This document shows positions 1 through 6,152 of a DNA stretch of 6,459 nucleotides, in pieces. Position numbers and translations under genes: made by a program. The notes under the pieces are model-generated. The model saw only the letters and a list, made by a program, of their open reading frames with translations, had not been told where the DNA came from and ran no database searches. The DNA is taken from assembly GCA_013214715.1 (NCBI GenBank), contig JABSSB010000200.1, positions 1 to 6,459 of the forward strand, given 5' to 3'. Positions within the stretch are counted from its first letter, which is position 1. Each line of letters starts with the position of its first letter. Source of the stretch: Paracoccaceae bacterium. GTDB lineage: Bacteria; Pseudomonadota; Alphaproteobacteria; Rhodobacterales; Rhodobacteraceae.

Positions 1-393
1 GAAAAGCTCACCGGCGCACGAAAAGGCGAACTGGTTGAGATGCGCCCGGCAGGTGTCGGCAAAACCCGCATTATCGCGCATGTACCATCGCGTGGCCTGA
101 TTGGGTATCACGGCGAGTTTCTCACCGACACACGCGGCACTGGCGTGCTCAATCGGGTCTTTCATGGATGGACACCGCATAAGGGGCCAATTCCGGGGCG
201 AAGGGAGATGTTGCGTCAAACGCATCGCCCGCGATTTCACCAAAGCGCGCAGCACCGGGGCTGTCCGTGCCGGGGTGTTGGCCGGTGGAGCCGTCGATTT
301 CATCGCCGAAGTTTTCTTCCAGCGAGGAAGACACCATGCCATCAGGCAGGTGGAACGTGTCAAACGCGCCTGTGTCCAGAGCTGCGCGGATGA
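1..393 (+). pseudogene. typA: TypA/BipA ribosome-associated GTPase, internal fragment cut off at about base 201
   Basis: TypA (BipA) is a translational GTPase of the EF-G family that binds the ribosome and helps assembly and translation under stress and cold. The frame is open from the left edge, and about 67 residues match the C-terminal half of the protein: ARKGEL, then VPSRGLIGYHGEFLTDTRGTG, then HGWTPHKGPIPGRR. In full-length proteins of about 600 residues this segment lies roughly two thirds along, after the GTPase domain. The family normally continues with a conserved GVLIS-like stretch and more than 100 further residues. Here the match stops after GRR (codons 199-204), and the frame runs through antisense livJ sequence to a TGA at 391-393. 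The gene is therefore broken by a junction, not merely cut by the window. Identity is secure for 1-201; the rest of the frame is not TypA. Confidence 0.85.
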
Positions 394-1105
394 TCCCGGC
401 ACCGCCCTGGTCGGCATAGCCTGCCACCACCAGACGCTCGCCACCGGCTGCGGCCAGCGCACCGACTTCAGCCGAATAGTCGGCCTTGCCGTCTTCATGG
501 GCGGCGTTGATGGTGATCGTGCCACCGGCGGCTTCAAATGCGGCGGCAAAGCTGTCAGCCAGACCCTTGCCATAGTCATTGTTGGTATAGGTCAGCGCGA
601 CTTCCTTGATGCCCAGATCCATCAGCACGTCAGTCATCACGACACCCTGACGCGCATCCGAGGGCGCGGTGCGGAAGAACAGGCCATTGTCTTCCACGGT
701 GGAAAGGCCTGGCGACGTGGCCGACGGCGAAATCATTACCATGCCATTGGGCAGCGCCACATTGGTCAGGATCGCGCCGGTCACGCCCGAGCAGTCTGCG
801 CCCATGATGCCGTTCACACCCTCGGCGGTGATCAGACGTTCTGCGGCTGCGGTGGCAGCACCGGAATCGATACAGGTCGAGTCCGCCCGCACCGAGGTCA
901 CTTTGGCGGCGTCCAGCAGCATACCGCTTTCGGTCACTTCAGCCATCGCCAGCTCGGCACCGTCCGCCATGGCCGGTGTCAGAGATTCAATCGGGCCGGT
1001 AAAGCCCAGAATCACGCCCAGCTTGACCTCGGTCGCATGGCCCCCGGCCATCGCGACACCCGACATCAGCGCCAGCGCCGCCGTGGCGGAAAGTAACTTG
1101 TTCAT
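149..1105 (-). CDS. Branched-chain amino-acid-type ABC transporter substrate-binding protein, C-terminally truncated
   Basis: This is a periplasmic binding protein of the LivJ type (periplasmic binding protein fold, type 1), which captures amino acids or related small molecules for an ABC importer. The ATG at 1103-1105 is preferred over the upstream GTG at 1204 because AGGGAG (complement of 1112-1117) lies 6 bases upstream of it and a signal peptide follows directly: MNKLLSATAALALMSG, cleaved after AMA. The mature part shows GVILGFTGP near its start, two cysteines (residues 78 and 105) spaced as in the conserved disulfide of LivJ-like proteins, and ALTYTNNDYGKG in the second lobe. Family members usually reach 380-400 residues and continue after FAPE with SYDAAAL. 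Here the match ends at FAPE (about residue 305), and 13 antisense-typA residues follow to a TGA at 149-151. The loss removes part of the C-terminal lobe, so the product is probably non-functional. The ligand cannot be told, and the permease and ATPase genes are not in the window. Confidence 0.85.
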   Translation of the reverse strand: MNKLLSATAALALMSGVAMAGGHATEVKLGVILGFTGPIESLTPAMADGAELAMAEVTESGMLLDAAKVTSVRADSTCIDSGAATAAAERLITAEGVNGIMGADCSGVTGAILTNVALPNGMVMISPSATSPGLSTVEDNGLFFRTAPSDARQGVVMTDVLMDLGIKEVALTYTNNDYGKGLADSFAAAFEAAGGTITINAAHEDGKADYSAEVGALAAAGGERLVVAGYADQGGAGIIRAALDTGAFDTFHLPDGMVSSSLEENFGDEIDGSTGQHPGTDSPGAARFGEIAGDAFDATSPFAPELAPYAVSIHERPD

Positions 1106-1270
1106 GATCCACTCCCTAGTTGGATTTTTTCCCAATCCGAACGGTAGGGCAGTGCCCGGTAAATGAAAAGGGTTCAAAACCTGTGTGTCGCAGGAAGATT
1201 TCACGGTTTTGTGGCTCGCGTCGGGCGCAGTGCAGATTATGTGTTATTAGAGTAGAGAAGGAGAATCCTC
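1106..1270. promoter_or_regulatory. Divergent intergenic region between livJ-like gene and sugar dehydrogenase
   Basis: These 165 bases must hold promoters for both divergent genes, but I see no convincing -35/-10 pair on either strand. Visible elements are the two Shine-Dalgarno sites (complement of 1112-1117 for the binding protein; AAGGAG at 1258-1263 for the dehydrogenase) and a small hairpin just upstream of the binding-protein ribosome site (GGATT 1122-1126 with AATCC 1134-1138). There is also a near-palindrome GGGCAGTGCCC at 1147-1157 that could be an operator. The hairpin and palindrome are short enough to occur by chance. Confidence 0.35.
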
Positions 1271-2362
1271 ATGCGTGTGCTGATCTGCCTGATGGCAACC
1301 CTTCTTCATGTCCCGGCTTGGGCGCAAACCCTGCAGACCAGTGCGGGCACGCTGAAGGTCGACGCGATTGTCAGCGGGCTGGAGGAGCCTTGGGCCATGG
1401 CGTTCCTGCCCGATGGTGGCATGCTGATCACCGAACGTGGTGGGCGGCTGCTGCATGTCAAGGACGGGCAATCCCAAACCGTGTCTGGCCTGCCGCGTGT
1501 TGTTGTCGACGGGCAGGGCGGGTTGCTGGATGTTTTGGTGCCCCGCGATTTTGAACAAACCCGAGAAATCCTGTGGTCGCATTCTGCGCGCACTCAGGGG
1601 GGCAATCACACAGCCGTGACAGTCGCGCGGCTCTCAGACGATGGCAGCCGCGTAACCAATGCGCGTCGCATCTTTGAAGGCCTCCCGGGATCCGGCAATG
1701 GGCGGCATTTCGGCTCTCGCCTTGTTGAAGCGCGCGATGGCACAGTTTTCGTCACCATTGGCGACCGCGGCGACCGGCCCGAGGCGCAGAACCTTGGCTC
1801 TCATCACGGCAGCGTCGTTCGGATCAATCGAGACGGGTCAGTGCCGTCTGACAACCCCTTTGTCGGACAAGACGGCGCACGTCCCGAAATCTGGAGCTAT
1901 GGTCACCGCAACCCGCAAGCCGCAGCTCTGGACCTCAACGGCAATCTGATCGTGGTTGAACATGGCGCGCGCGGCGGGGATGAGGTCAACCGCGTGAAAC
2001 GCGGCGGGAATTTTGGCTGGCCAGTCATTTCCTATGGCACGCATTATTCAGGCGCCAGCATCGGTGAAGGCACGTCAAAAGCAGGCATGGAACAGCCTGC
2101 TTTCTATTGGGATCCGTCCATGGCGCCGTCGGGCATGATCGTCTATTCCGGGCGTCTTTGGCCGAACTGGCGCGGGGATCTGTTCGTGGGATCCTTGAAA
2201 TTCGACTATATCAGCCGGCTGGATGGCTCACCCTTGGCCGAGCGCGAACAAATCAAAGGCCCGGAAACGGAGCGTGTTCGTGCTCTGAGCGAAGGACCCG
2301 ATGGAACGATCTGGTTCTTGTCGGTCGGCAACGGGACGTTGTTCCGCCTGTCGCCCGGGTGA
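1271..2362 (+). CDS. Secreted PQQ-dependent aldose sugar dehydrogenase (YliI/Asd, glucose/sorbosone dehydrogenase family)
   Basis: A periplasmic six-bladed beta-propeller quinoprotein that oxidises the C1 hydroxyl of aldose sugars using PQQ and calcium, passing electrons to an acceptor. It starts at the ATG at 1271, with AAGGAG 7 bases upstream and a short signal peptide (MRVLICLMATLLHVPAWA, likely cleaved before Q19). Family landmarks occur in order: EEPWAMAFLPDG (38-49), GRHFGSRL (144-151) with the probable catalytic base H146, GDRGDRPEAQNL (165-176), EIWSYGHRNPQ (206-216) with the conserved Arg-Asn pair R213/N214, EHGARGGDEVN (230-240), GNFGWP (246-251), and the PQQ-side loop DPSMAPSG (281-288). 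Length (363) is normal for the YliI/Asd branch and the gene looks intact. The substrate is not determinable from sequence, and no PQQ synthesis genes are nearby. It stands alone, with its 3' end 9 bases from the end of the convergent sulfotransferase gene. Confidence 0.92.
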   Translation: MRVLICLMATLLHVPAWAQTLQTSAGTLKVDAIVSGLEEPWAMAFLPDGGMLITERGGRLLHVKDGQSQTVSGLPRVVVDGQGGLLDVLVPRDFEQTREILWSHSARTQGGNHTAVTVARLSDDGSRVTNARRIFEGLPGSGNGRHFGSRLVEARDGTVFVTIGDRGDRPEAQNLGSHHGSVVRINRDGSVPSDNPFVGQDGARPEIWSYGHRNPQAAALDLNGNLIVVEHGARGGDEVNRVKRGGNFGWPVISYGTHYSGASIGEGTSKAGMEQPAFYWDPSMAPSGMIVYSGRLWPNWRGDLFVGSLKFDYISRLDGSPLAEREQIKGPETERVRALSEGPDGTIWFLSVGNGTLFRLSPG

Positions 2363-2372
2363 CAGTTTGGTT
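2348..2372 (+). terminator. Possible intrinsic terminator overlapping the dehydrogenase stop codon
   Basis: CTGTCGC (2348-2354) can pair with GTGACAG (2359-2365), giving seven pairs with one G-T wobble around a CCGG loop. TTTGGTT follows, and the stop codon TGA (2360-2362) lies within the stem. The T tract is interrupted, so termination may be weak. In the opposite direction no T run follows, so it would not serve the sulfotransferase gene. Confidence 0.4.
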
Positions 2373-3292
2373 CAGTTTGTATACGCCTCTTGCCAAGCCG
2401 GAATGTCCCGCCCCAGCAACGTTTCGACATAGGCCATATCGCCTGCCATTTCGCCACAGAGCCGTGAAAGAACCGGGGCTGGGATCGGATCCGTGGCGCC
2501 TTTTTTCAAAAACAGGCGGCGATCAATGCCGATACGGGCCGCAGCAGACACGACCCACTCCAAGTCATACTGACGCAGCCGGCGGCGAGTTTTCTTGGCG
2601 CGTTTGATCAGCCAATCCGACCGTGGTGCGCCCATCGTTTCGCGCACCTTCGTCTTTCCTGCCGCTGCCTGACCATCATGCGGCAGCACGCCCAGAAAAT
2701 TCTGCAGAGAGGTCAGATACCCGCTCGTGGCGTCAGGATCTGCAAATATCTCTTCATATATTGCCAGATGAACCTGCTCGCGCGGGAAGAGCGAAAACAA
2801 ATGAGCCAGATTGGCCGCGTAAGAACTCGCGTTTCTCAAAACGGAGTAATGGCCCACCGAGGCTTCAAAATTCTCCTTTGTCCGGCCATTTTCACGCAGC
2901 ATCCGAAAATGAGACACCATGCGCGCAACCGGATGGCGCAAAATAATAACTATTTTCACGTCTGGGTTAAAGGCGTGAAGCCGATCGAGAGCATCTGAGC
3001 TTGCCAGATAGGATGTGCTGATCTCGCCGATCGCCGTTTGATCGCGCGCTGCTTTAAAAAGCGCTTTGTACCAGTCGTCGCCGCGATCATGATACCGATC
3101 AAAGTAAAAGACTTCCTTTTGATGCTTCGGAAGAAAGACCTGCGGATGCTGTCTCAGCATCGCGTCCAACCAGGTTGTAGCGCATTTCGGAGGGCCAACC
3201 CCGACGAAATTCGGCACTTTCGCGCCGGGGTCGACTGACGAGCGTTCGGAGCTGAATTGCGTCTTCAAAATTTTCTCACCCTGGAGCGACAC
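2372..3292 (-). CDS. PAPS-dependent sulfotransferase, heparan-type (Sulfotransfer_1 domain)
   Basis: Transfers sulfate from PAPS to an acceptor, most likely a glycan or other cell-surface molecule; the acceptor is unknown. The 5'-phosphosulfate loop is VGPPKCATTW (32-41) with K36, T39 and T40. KEVFYFD (59-65) carries a Lys-Glu pair placed like the catalytic glutamate motif of heparan sulfate N- and 3-O-sulfotransferases. The 3'-phosphate site is ILRHPVARMVSHFRM (117-131), with R119, R124 and S127. GEISTSYL (89-96) also matches the family. Length (306) is normal. The start is a GTG (3290-3292), with AAGGAG (complement of 3308-3313) 15 bases upstream, a long spacing; the region before residue 28 is not conserved, so the true start could be slightly internal. 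The gene is visibly richer in AT than its neighbours, especially at 2940-3120, which fits horizontal acquisition. No other glycan or capsule gene is in the window. Confidence 0.88.
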   Translation of the reverse strand: MSLQGEKILKTQFSSERSSVDPGAKVPNFVGVGPPKCATTWLDAMLRQHPQVFLPKHQKEVFYFDRYHDRGDDWYKALFKAARDQTAIGEISTSYLASSDALDRLHAFNPDVKIVIILRHPVARMVSHFRMLRENGRTKENFEASVGHYSVLRNASSYAANLAHLFSLFPREQVHLAIYEEIFADPDATSGYLTSLQNFLGVLPHDGQAAAGKTKVRETMGAPRSDWLIKRAKKTRRRLRQYDLEWVVSAAARIGIDRRLFLKKGATDPIPAPVLSRLCGEMAGDMAYVETLLGRDIPAWQEAYTN

Positions 3293-3456
3293 TTGGGACG
3301 ACGGCCTCTCCTTACGTTTTTTCTATGTTGAAGCAAGATGAAACAGCATCCGCAAAGATGCCGCTTTGCCGAATATGATCGTTAGATTACAAATTCACCA
3401 CCCGTTTCCGATCGGTTGCATACCGTCGCCGCCTTGGTTTTGCGGCAGCGGGTGGG
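3293..3456 (-). promoter_or_regulatory. Upstream region of the sulfotransferase gene
   Basis: 164 bases separate the end of the GlxA-type regulator gene from the start of the sulfotransferase gene, both on the - strand. The half nearest the sulfotransferase is AT-rich and should contain its promoter and its ribosome site (AAGGAGAGG, complement of 3305-3313). No good -35/-10 pair is visible, and no strong terminator for the regulator gene is visible either. With this gap the two genes are probably not one operon. Confidence 0.3.
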
Positions 3457-4461
3457 TCAAATGGACAATCGTGCTGCCTGACTTCCGCGTTCGCGATAAG
3501 GCGTGGTGTCATAATGCGCGCGGTAGCATTTCGAAAAATGCGATGGCGAGGCAAACCCGCAGGCAAGGGCTACGTTGATCACGCTCATATCCGTTTGCAT
3601 CAGCAGGTTGCGTGCTTTTTGCAGCCGCAACTCCATGTAATAGCGCTTGGGGGATCGGTTCAGATAGCGGCGGAACAGCCGCTCCAGCTGCCTGGTCGAC
3701 ATGCCGACCTCTTTGGCCAACAGCGATGGTGAGATCGGCTCTTCGACATTGGCCTCCATCATCTGGATGACCTGGCTCAGCTTGGGGTGGCGCACCCCGA
3801 TCCGAGTTGGGACCGACAGGCGCTGCGTATCCTGATCGGTGCGGATCGAAGAATAGATCATCTGATCGGCCACCGCATTGGCCAGTTCTTCGCCGTGATC
3901 ATTGGCCACCAGTTTCAGCATCAGGTCGATGGACGAGGTGCCACCGGCTGTCGTCATGCGATTGCCATCGATGATGAAGACCGATTTGGTCAATTCGACC
4001 TCATCAAACTCTTCGGCAAAACTGTCTGCATTTTCCCAATGGATCGTCGCGCGTTTGCCATCCAGCAATCCCGCCCGCGCCATTGCGTAGGCCGCGGTGC
4101 AAAGTCCGCCAATGGTCAGCCCGCGCCGTGCTTCGCGACGAATCCAGTTGAGCAGCTTCTTCGTGGTTGCGGCCTGAACATCCACGCCGCTGCAAAGGAT
4201 TATCACATCATCACGTTGCAGGTCTTCAAGGTCACTTTGCAGTTTGAAGGTCGTCCCGGCCGAACAACTGACCAGATCACCCCCTTCGCCAATCAATCGC
4301 CACTGATACACATCGCGCCCGGCCATGCGATTGGCAATACGCAGGCAATCCAGCGCGGATGCAAAGGAGAGCATCGTGAATTTGTCCAGCAGAACAAAGA
4401 CAAACCGTTTCGGGTCATCTTCGCTCAGTCGCCGCAAGGCGCCGGACAGGCGGTCGGTCAT
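3457..4461 (-). CDS. GlxA-family AraC-type transcriptional regulator with DJ-1/PfpI-like sensor domain
   Basis: A cytoplasmic transcription regulator of the group that includes GbdR, CdhR and ArgR of pseudomonads: an N-terminal DJ-1/PfpI (amidotransferase-like) domain joined to a C-terminal AraC DNA-binding domain. The sensor domain spans about residues 18-190 and keeps the nucleophile-elbow turn GGLCTAAYA (118-126) with C121, followed by GLLDGKRATIHWE (131-143), both typical of GlxA proteins. The first helix-turn-helix lies around 243-267 (LLAKEVGMSTRQLERLFRRY). The second is around 292-325 (INVALACGFASPSHFSKCYR), the AraC signature. The ATG (4459-4461) has AAGGA (complement of 4471-4475) 9 bases upstream. 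Length (334) is normal and the gene is intact. It is divergent from the DAHP synthase gene and may control it, itself, or distant genes. Relatives often sense glycine betaine, carnitine or arginine metabolism, but the ligand here is unknown. Confidence 0.9.
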   Translation of the reverse strand: MTDRLSGALRRLSEDDPKRFVFVLLDKFTMLSFASALDCLRIANRMAGRDVYQWRLIGEGGDLVSCSAGTTFKLQSDLEDLQRDDVIILCSGVDVQAATTKKLLNWIRREARRGLTIGGLCTAAYAMARAGLLDGKRATIHWENADSFAEEFDEVELTKSVFIIDGNRMTTAGGTSSIDLMLKLVANDHGEELANAVADQMIYSSIRTDQDTQRLSVPTRIGVRHPKLSQVIQMMEANVEEPISPSLLAKEVGMSTRQLERLFRRYLNRSPKRYYMELRLQKARNLLMQTDMSVINVALACGFASPSHFSKCYRAHYDTTPYRERGSQAARLSI

Positions 4462-4635
4462 GGGCCGTTTTCCTTGTTGTTACGCAGCCTCGTTACAACG
4501 GGACATCGCGCAGTGGTCTGTGGCAGCTTGATCAAAGCCAGCCAGCAAGGTCAAGGGATCGAAATCTGCTGTGGTAACGCCAACAACGCTTTTGTATAAG
4601 CCCCAAAACACATAGTTTCCTTCGGAGCATCAGAC
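4462..4635. promoter_or_regulatory. Divergent promoter region between the GlxA-type regulator and DAHP synthase
   Basis: 174 bases shared by two divergent genes. For the + strand gene, TATAAG at 4595-4600 is a good -10 candidate but has no clear -35 partner; GGAG at 4624-4627 is the ribosome site, 8 bases before the ATG at 4636. An imperfect inverted repeat, TTGTTAC (4477-4483) and GTTACAA (4492-4498), lies just upstream of the regulator's ribosome site. A third copy of the word in inverted form, GTAAC (4574-4578), falls where the -35 region of the DAHP synthase promoter would be. TTGATCAA (4528-4535) is a perfect 8-base palindrome in the middle. Any of these could be regulator sites; none is proven. 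Confidence 0.4.
4595..4600 (+). promoter_or_regulatory. Candidate -10 box for the DAHP synthase gene
   Basis: TATAAG differs from the sigma-70 consensus in one base and would start transcription near 4607, giving a leader of about 29 bases before the ATG at 4636. The -35 region is poor, which would fit a weak or activator-dependent promoter. Confidence 0.35.
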
Positions 4636-6006
4636 ATGAGCGAGTGGCAGAAATCGGATTGGCGCAACAAGCCGCGGGTCCAGATGCCGGATTATACGGA
4701 TCAGGACAAATTACACGCTGTCGAGGCACAGCTGTCCAAATATCCGCCGCTGGTCTTTGCCGGAGAGGCGCGTCGTCTCAAGGATCACCTCGCCGCTGCA
4801 GGTCGCGGAGAGGCGTTTTTGCTGCAAGGCGGCGATTGCGCTGAGGCCTTTGACCAGTTCAGCGCAGATTCGATCCGCGACACGTTCAAGGTCATGCTGC
4901 AAATGGCGGTGGTGCTGACCTTTGGCGCCAAGGTGCCGGTGATCAAGGTTGGCCGCATGGCGGGCCAGTTCGCCAAGCCGCGCAGCGCGCCGACAGAAAT
5001 CATAGATGGCCTGGAACTTCCCAGCTATCGCGGGGATATCATCAACGATCTGGCCTTCACGCCCGAAGCCCGCATCCCGAACCCAGACAAGATGTTGCAG
5101 GCCTACACGCAGGCGGCGGCGACGCTGAACCTGCTGCGCGCTTTTTCGACGGGTGGTTATGCCGATGTGCATCAGGTCCATTCCTGGACGTTGGGCTTTA
5201 CCGAAAGCGAAAAGGCCGAAGCTTATCGTGAAATGGCCAATCGGATCACAGATACGCTCGATTTCATGAATGCCGCCGGAGTGAATGGCGACACCAGCCA
5301 TGCGCTCAAGACGGTGGAATTCTACACCTCCCATGAGAGCCTGCTGCTGGAATATGAAGAGGCGCTGACGCGGCTTGATTCGACCTCGGGCAAGTGGCTG
5401 GCGGGATCGGGGCATCTGATCTGGATCGGTGACCGCACGCGTCAGCCCGATGGCGCGCATGTTGAGTTTTGCCGGGGTGTTCAGAACCCGATCGGCCTGA
5501 AATGTGGCCCGACCACGACGCCCGAAGATCTCAAGGTTCTGATGGAAAAACTGAACCCCGAGAATGAAGAAGGCCGTTTGACCCTGATCGCACGTTTTGG
5601 AGCGGGCAAGGTGGGTGAGCATCTGCCGCGTCTGATCCAGACCGTGCGCGAAGAAGGCGCGAAGGTCACATGGGTCTGCGATCCGATGCATGGCAACACG
5701 ATCAAAAGCTCGACCGGCTACAAGACCCGCCCGTTTGACTCTGTGCTGCGCGAAGTTCGCGATTTCTTTGCCGTGCATGGCGCCGAAGGCACCGTGCCGG
5801 GCGGAGTGCATTTCGAAATGACCGGTCTAGACGTGACCGAATGCACCGGCGGTTTGCGCGACGTGACCGAAGAAGACCTGTCCGACCGCTACCACACGGC
5901 CTGCGACCCGCGTCTGAATGCCAATCAGTCGCTGGAATTGGCCTTCCTGGTGGCCAAAGAGCTTGGCAGACTCCGCGACGCGCAGGGCACAAGACAAGCC
6001 GGCTAA
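4636..6006 (+). CDS. Class II 3-deoxy-7-phosphoheptulonate (DAHP) synthase
   Basis: Condenses phosphoenolpyruvate and erythrose 4-phosphate to DAHP, the first committed step of the shikimate pathway to aromatic amino acids. It is the plant/mycobacterial class II type. The ATG at 4636 has GGAG 8 bases upstream, and the N-terminus begins with the family's W..SDWR..P pattern. Metal ligands by family alignment are C68 (LQGGDCAE), H352 (DPMHGNT), E394 (VHFEMTG) and D424 (CDPRLN). Substrate-site stretches include KVGRMAGQFAKPRS (104-117), GDRTRQPDGAHVEF (265-278), GLKCGP (287-292) with K289, and ARFGAGK (319-325). Plant and mycobacterial enzymes have GERTRQ where this one has GDRTRQ, a conservative change that I believe is usual in alphaproteobacteria. 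At 456 residues it is full length, with no added chorismate mutase domain. It appears monocistronic, ending at the terminator downstream. Feedback control cannot be predicted. Confidence 0.96.
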   Translation: MSEWQKSDWRNKPRVQMPDYTDQDKLHAVEAQLSKYPPLVFAGEARRLKDHLAAAGRGEAFLLQGGDCAEAFDQFSADSIRDTFKVMLQMAVVLTFGAKVPVIKVGRMAGQFAKPRSAPTEIIDGLELPSYRGDIINDLAFTPEARIPNPDKMLQAYTQAAATLNLLRAFSTGGYADVHQVHSWTLGFTESEKAEAYREMANRITDTLDFMNAAGVNGDTSHALKTVEFYTSHESLLLEYEEALTRLDSTSGKWLAGSGHLIWIGDRTRQPDGAHVEFCRGVQNPIGLKCGPTTTPEDLKVLMEKLNPENEEGRLTLIARFGAGKVGEHLPRLIQTVREEGAKVTWVCDPMHGNTIKSSTGYKTRPFDSVLREVRDFFAVHGAEGTVPGGVHFEMTGLDVTECTGGLRDVTEEDLSDRYHTACDPRLNANQSLELAFLVAKELGRLRDAQGTRQAG

Positions 6007-6026
6007 CACCGGAAGACGGAACAAGG

Positions 6027-6047
6027 CGGGGGTTTGCTCTCCCGTTT
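6027..6047 (+). terminator. Weak additional hairpin before the main terminator
   Basis: CGGGGG (6027-6032) can pair with CTCCCG (6039-6044), six pairs including one G-T wobble, with a 6-base loop and TTT following. It starts 21 bases after the DAHP synthase stop. It may be an auxiliary terminator or a 3' end stabiliser, and is much weaker than the hairpin at 6059-6080. Confidence 0.3.
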
Positions 6048-6058
6048 CCTAAATTTCG

Positions 6059-6086
6059 GCCGCGACGCTCTCGTCGCGGCTTTTTT
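6059..6086 (+). terminator. Strong rho-independent terminator after the DAHP synthase gene
   Basis: A perfect 9-base-pair GC-rich stem, GCCGCGACG (6059-6067) with CGTCGCGGC (6072-6080), a CTCT loop and an uninterrupted T6 run (6081-6086). It lies 52 bases after the stop codon. On the - strand the same stem is followed only by CGAAATTT, so it may also act weakly on a convergent transcript from the right. Confidence 0.92.
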
Positions 6087-6152
6087 CTTGGCCTGGCCTC
6101 GCCTCTGTCTTGATGGAACCGGCCTTCGATTTGCGGTATAGGCCAAACCGCG

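Noticed and set aside
101..1096. Long + strand open frame of 331 codons
   Set aside because: It is antisense to the binding-protein gene, rich in His, Gly and Arg, and lacks any recognisable motif. It is a shadow of the real - strand coding sequence.
1106..1204. Upstream GTG at 1204 as start of the binding protein
   Set aside because: It would put 33 residues before a good signal peptide. The ATG at 1105 has its own ribosome site and begins the signal peptide directly.
3428..3446. Hairpin GCCGC/GCGGC 11 bases past the regulator stop
   Set aside because: Only five pairs with a 9-base loop, and no T run follows on the - strand. Not a credible intrinsic terminator.
3787..4599. + strand open frame of 270 codons
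   Set aside because: It is antisense to the GlxA-type regulator and crosses its promoter region, with no motif of its own.
4711..5811. Long - strand open frame of 366 codons
   Set aside because: It lies entirely antisense within the DAHP synthase gene, which has all family motifs on the + strand, and its composition is that of a GC-rich shadow frame.
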